Positions 12,987 through 15,206 of a stretch of DNA of 15,206 bases are shown piece after piece. The stretch's first letter is position 1; every line of letters begins with the position of its first letter. The notes under the pieces are model-generated. The model ran no database searches. It worked only from the letters and a program-made list of their open reading frames with translations, and was not told where the DNA came from. The stretch is from positions 1 through 15,206 of the forward strand of contig CALADR010000271.1 of assembly GCA_937890845.1 (NCBI GenBank), read 5' to 3'. The position numbers were made by a program, and so were the translations under genes. Source of the DNA: an uncultured Bacteroidales bacterium (lineage in GTDB: Bacteria > Bacteroidota > Bacteroidia > Bacteroidales > UBA932).

Positions 12987-14285
12987 ATGAACAATAAATC
13001 TGTACGTACCAGACTCGTGATAATGAGCTTTCTGCAGTTTGCAGTCTGGGGGGCTTACCTTACTTCAATGGGAAACTATCTAGGGAAAGCCGGCCTGGCC
13101 GAGCATATAGGATGGTTTTATTCAATGCAGGGACTTGTATCCATATTTATGCCGGCACTTGTCGGCATAGTAGCTGACAAGTTCTTGTCTGCACAGAAAG
13201 TTCTTGCAATATGTCACGGAATAGCCGGGGCTGCTATGATAGCTGCAGGTTACTATTGTATGACAGCTGGCTGCGGGGTAGAATTCGGAGTTCTTTTCCC
13301 TCTTTACACATTGAGCGTGGCGTTTTATATGCCTACAATAGCTCTGTCAAATTCAGTTGCCTATACAATACTGGAGAATAACGGATATGATACTGTCAAG
13401 GATTTTCCTCCAATAAGGGTTTTCGGGACAGTAGGTTTTATCTGCAGCATGCTATTTGTCAATTTCGTAAGAGATGCCGAAGGTCTGCAGTTCCAGTCTA
13501 CATACAACCAGTTCCTTGTTTCCGGTATTCTTGGTCTGGTGCTTATGGTATATTCATTTACTCTTCCTGACTGCCCTGTAAAATCGCATAAGGAGCAGAA
13601 AGGCATTGTAGATGCTCTGGGTTTGAAGGCGTTTGCGTTGTTTAAAGACAGCCAGATGGCTATTTTCTTTATTTTCTCGATGCTTTTGGGTGTCGCCCTG
13701 CAGATTACCAACGGCTATGCAAACCCTTTCATAACCAGTTTCAAGGCAATTCCTGAGTTTGCAGGAACATTCGGAGCGGAGAATGCCAATGCACTGATTT
13801 CCATATCGCAGGTTTCCGAGACACTTGGAATTCTTCTTATACCGTTCTTCCTTAAGAAATTCGGTATAAAGAAAGTTATGCTTATAGCAATGATAGCATG
13901 GGTATTCCGCTTCGGACTCTTCGGCGCAGGTGATCCTGGGTCAGGTGTATGGATGTTCATAATATCAATGATAGTTTACGGAGTAGCATTTGACTTTTTC
14001 AACATTTCAGGCTCTCTTTATGTAAACGAAAGAACATCAGAAGACATACGCTCAAGTGCACAGGGCCTTTTCATGCTTATGACCAACGGTATCGGAGCAT
14101 CACTTGGAATGATAGCTGCCCAGGCAGTAGTAAATCATTTCACCTGGGGAGAAGAAGTTGGCGGAGTATTCTACACAGTAGGAAACTGGAGTGCGACCTG
14201 GTATATTTTTGCGGCATATGCTCTTGTCGTAGCCATACTTTTCGCCATTGTTTTCAAAGATCCTTCAAAAGTTAAAAAACATTAA
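12987..14285 (+). CDS. nupG: MFS nucleoside:H+ symporter, NupG type
   Basis: Twelve-helix inner-membrane transporter of 432 residues in the nucleoside:H+ symporter family, expected to import nucleosides by proton symport. It resembles E. coli NupG over its entire length, with long shared blocks: SFLQFAVWGAYL near the start, FMPALVGIVADKFLSA in the first cytoplasmic loop, DFPPIRVFGTVGFI after helix 4, ALFKDSQMAIFFIFSMLLG in the middle, and SMIVYGVAFDFFNISGS plus SAQGLFMLMTNG in the C-terminal half. The ATG at 12987 follows a good promoter box. The next gene, nagB, begins 13 bases after the stop, so they are likely co-transcribed. The pairing with an amino-sugar enzyme leaves some doubt about the true substrate; the symbol reflects family resemblance. 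Confidence 0.91.
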   Translation: MNNKSVRTRLVIMSFLQFAVWGAYLTSMGNYLGKAGLAEHIGWFYSMQGLVSIFMPALVGIVADKFLSAQKVLAICHGIAGAAMIAAGYYCMTAGCGVEFGVLFPLYTLSVAFYMPTIALSNSVAYTILENNGYDTVKDFPPIRVFGTVGFICSMLFVNFVRDAEGLQFQSTYNQFLVSGILGLVLMVYSFTLPDCPVKSHKEQKGIVDALGLKAFALFKDSQMAIFFIFSMLLGVALQITNGYANPFITSFKAIPEFAGTFGAENANALISISQVSETLGILLIPFFLKKFGIKKVMLIAMIAWVFRFGLFGAGDPGSGVWMFIISMIVYGVAFDFFNISGSLYVNERTSEDIRSSAQGLFMLMTNGIGASLGMIAAQAVVNHFTWGEEVGGVFYTVGNWSATWYIFAAYALVVAILFAIVFKDPSKVKKH

Positions 14286-14298
14286 TAAAATATTTATT

Positions 14299-15081
14299 AT
14301 GAGATTTGTAATTAAAGAATCTAATGAATCGGCAGGCCAGTGGGCTGCCCGTTACATTATGAGCAGAATCCTGGAACATCAGGCAAAAACAGACAAGCCG
14401 TTTGTATTGGGCCTTCCTACAGGTTCTACACCACTTTCTACATATAAAGAACTCATTGCTCTCAACAAGGCAGGAAAAGTTTCGTTCAAGAATGTTATTA
14501 CATTCAATATGGATGAGTATGTTAATCTTCCTGAGGAACATCCGGAGAGTTATCATTCATTCATGTGGAACAATTTCTTCAATCATATTGACATAAGGCC
14601 GGAGAATGTAAATATCCTTAATGGCAATGCAGCTGATCCTCAGGCTGAGTGCGAAGAGTATGAGAAGAAAATCATTGCTGCCGGAGGTATAGACCTTTTC
14701 CTCGGCGGAGTTGGTGAGAACGGACATCTTGCCTTTAATGAGCCATTTACTTCTTTGAATTCACGTACACATGTGCAGACTCTTACTCATGATACAAGAG
14801 TCGTGAATTCAAGATTCTTTGACAATGATGTTAACAAGGTCCCTGTAAGTGCCGTTTCAGTCGGAATAGCAACCGTGCTTGATTCACGTGAGGTTATGGT
14901 TCTTGCACTTGGTGCGAAGAAGGCGGCTGCCGTACAGCATTGCGTTGAGGGTGCCTACACTCACGCATGGCCTATTTCTTCTCTCCAGATTCATCCTAAC
15001 AGCATTCTTGTGTGCGATGAGCCTGCTGCCGGAGAAATAAAAGTTTCTACATATCGCTATTTTAAAGAGATTGAGAAATAA
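14299..15081 (+). CDS. nagB: Glucosamine-6-phosphate deaminase
   Basis: Converts glucosamine 6-phosphate to fructose 6-phosphate and ammonia, the last step of amino-sugar catabolism, in the cytoplasm. I start at the ATG at 14299, giving 260 residues from MRFVIKES; the upstream in-frame extension to 14248 lies inside nupG and is not family-like. The protein aligns with E. coli NagB without gaps. Phosphate-loop LPTGSTP is at 39-45, the catalytic Asp72 is in NMDEY, and His143 and Glu148 are in GENGHLAFNEP. Position 141 is Asn where E. coli has Asp, as I recall also in Bacillus. Residues of the E. coli allosteric GlcNAc6P site are changed (Ser151 to Thr, Arg158 to His, Lys160 to Gln), while Tyr254 is kept, so allosteric activation is probably lost. 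A terminator follows 31 bases after the stop. Confidence 0.95.
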   Translation: MRFVIKESNESAGQWAARYIMSRILEHQAKTDKPFVLGLPTGSTPLSTYKELIALNKAGKVSFKNVITFNMDEYVNLPEEHPESYHSFMWNNFFNHIDIRPENVNILNGNAADPQAECEEYEKKIIAAGGIDLFLGGVGENGHLAFNEPFTSLNSRTHVQTLTHDTRVVNSRFFDNDVNKVPVSAVSVGIATVLDSREVMVLALGAKKAAAVQHCVEGAYTHAWPISSLQIHPNSILVCDEPAAGEIKVSTYRYFKEIEK

Positions 15082-15112
15082 TATCTGCTTTCCAGAGCAG
15101 CAATTTAAGAGG

Positions 15113-15140
15113 AAGCCGACCCAAAGGGGTCGGTTTTCTT
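15113..15140 (+). terminator. Intrinsic terminator after nagB
   Basis: CCGACCC (15116-15122) pairs with GGGTCGG (15127-15133) around a 4-base AAAG loop, extended by three weaker pairs, and is followed by TTTTCTT. It ends the nupG-nagB operon. A small hairpin CTGCT/AGCAG lies upstream at 15085-15100. Confidence 0.88.
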
Positions 15141-15206
15141 GTTATCCAAGTTTATGAAGTCGCAGTCGGAAGGTTCTTCCAGAGTTCCGCTTCGCTTCAT
15201 CCACCC

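Noticed and set aside
14248..14298. Upstream in-frame extension of nagB
   Set aside because: It overlaps the end of nupG and reads unlike the NagB N-terminus; the ATG at 14299 gives a gap-free match in numbering to E. coli NagB.
15142..15205. Minus-strand open frame entering from the right edge and ending at 15142 (…RTFRLRLHKLG)
   Set aside because: Its stop falls just before the nagB terminator, as a convergent gene would, but about 20 basic, low-complexity residues give no recognisable family.

Overview
The window reads as a chromosomal housekeeping segment from an anaerobic member of the Bacteroidales; I cannot name a genus. The evidence is promoter boxes of the Bacteroidetes type (TTTG and TAnnTTTG), few purine-rich ribosome-binding sites, lipoproteins with short SPII signals, pyruvate formate-lyase, DUF2807 lipoproteins, and a queuine transglycosylase of the Bacteroides kind. 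There is no phage, CRISPR array, transposase or tRNA gene.

Layout. 1-1512 (minus): the N-terminal two thirds of pyruvate formate-lyase (pflB), which continues past the left edge. 1758-4837 (plus): a tight three-gene operon of a DPM1-like family 2 glycosyltransferase, a membrane protein made of two LAB_N (lipid A biosynthesis N-terminal) domains, and an ArnT/PMT-type family 39 glycosyltransferase. Together these look like a pathway that loads a sugar on a lipid carrier, moves it across the inner membrane and transfers it to an envelope acceptor. 4862-4919: a long imperfect palindrome. 4958-5302 (minus): a short SSB lacking the acidic tail. 5638-6093 (plus): a small zinc-ribbon protein. 6202-8295 (plus): a Dcp-like M3 metallopeptidase lipoprotein. 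8367-10035 (plus): two tandem DUF2807 lipoproteins with Gly-Ala-Ser repeats, ended by a strong bidirectional terminator at 10111-10157.

10302-12551 (minus): an LptF/LptG permease preceded by tgt. The start of tgt appears frameshifted: the family-like ATG start lies in a different frame from the body. Just upstream is a poorly resolved small membrane-protein ORF, also split between frames. 12987-15081 (plus): a NupG-type MFS permease and glucosamine-6-phosphate deaminase (nagB), closed by a terminator at 15113-15140.

Most of the window is ordinary core genome. The points most worth a second look are the duplicated LAB_N protein as a candidate flippase between the two glycosyltransferases, the tgt frameshift together with loss of its zinc cysteines, the NagB allosteric-site substitutions, and the tandem GAS-repeat lipoproteins.
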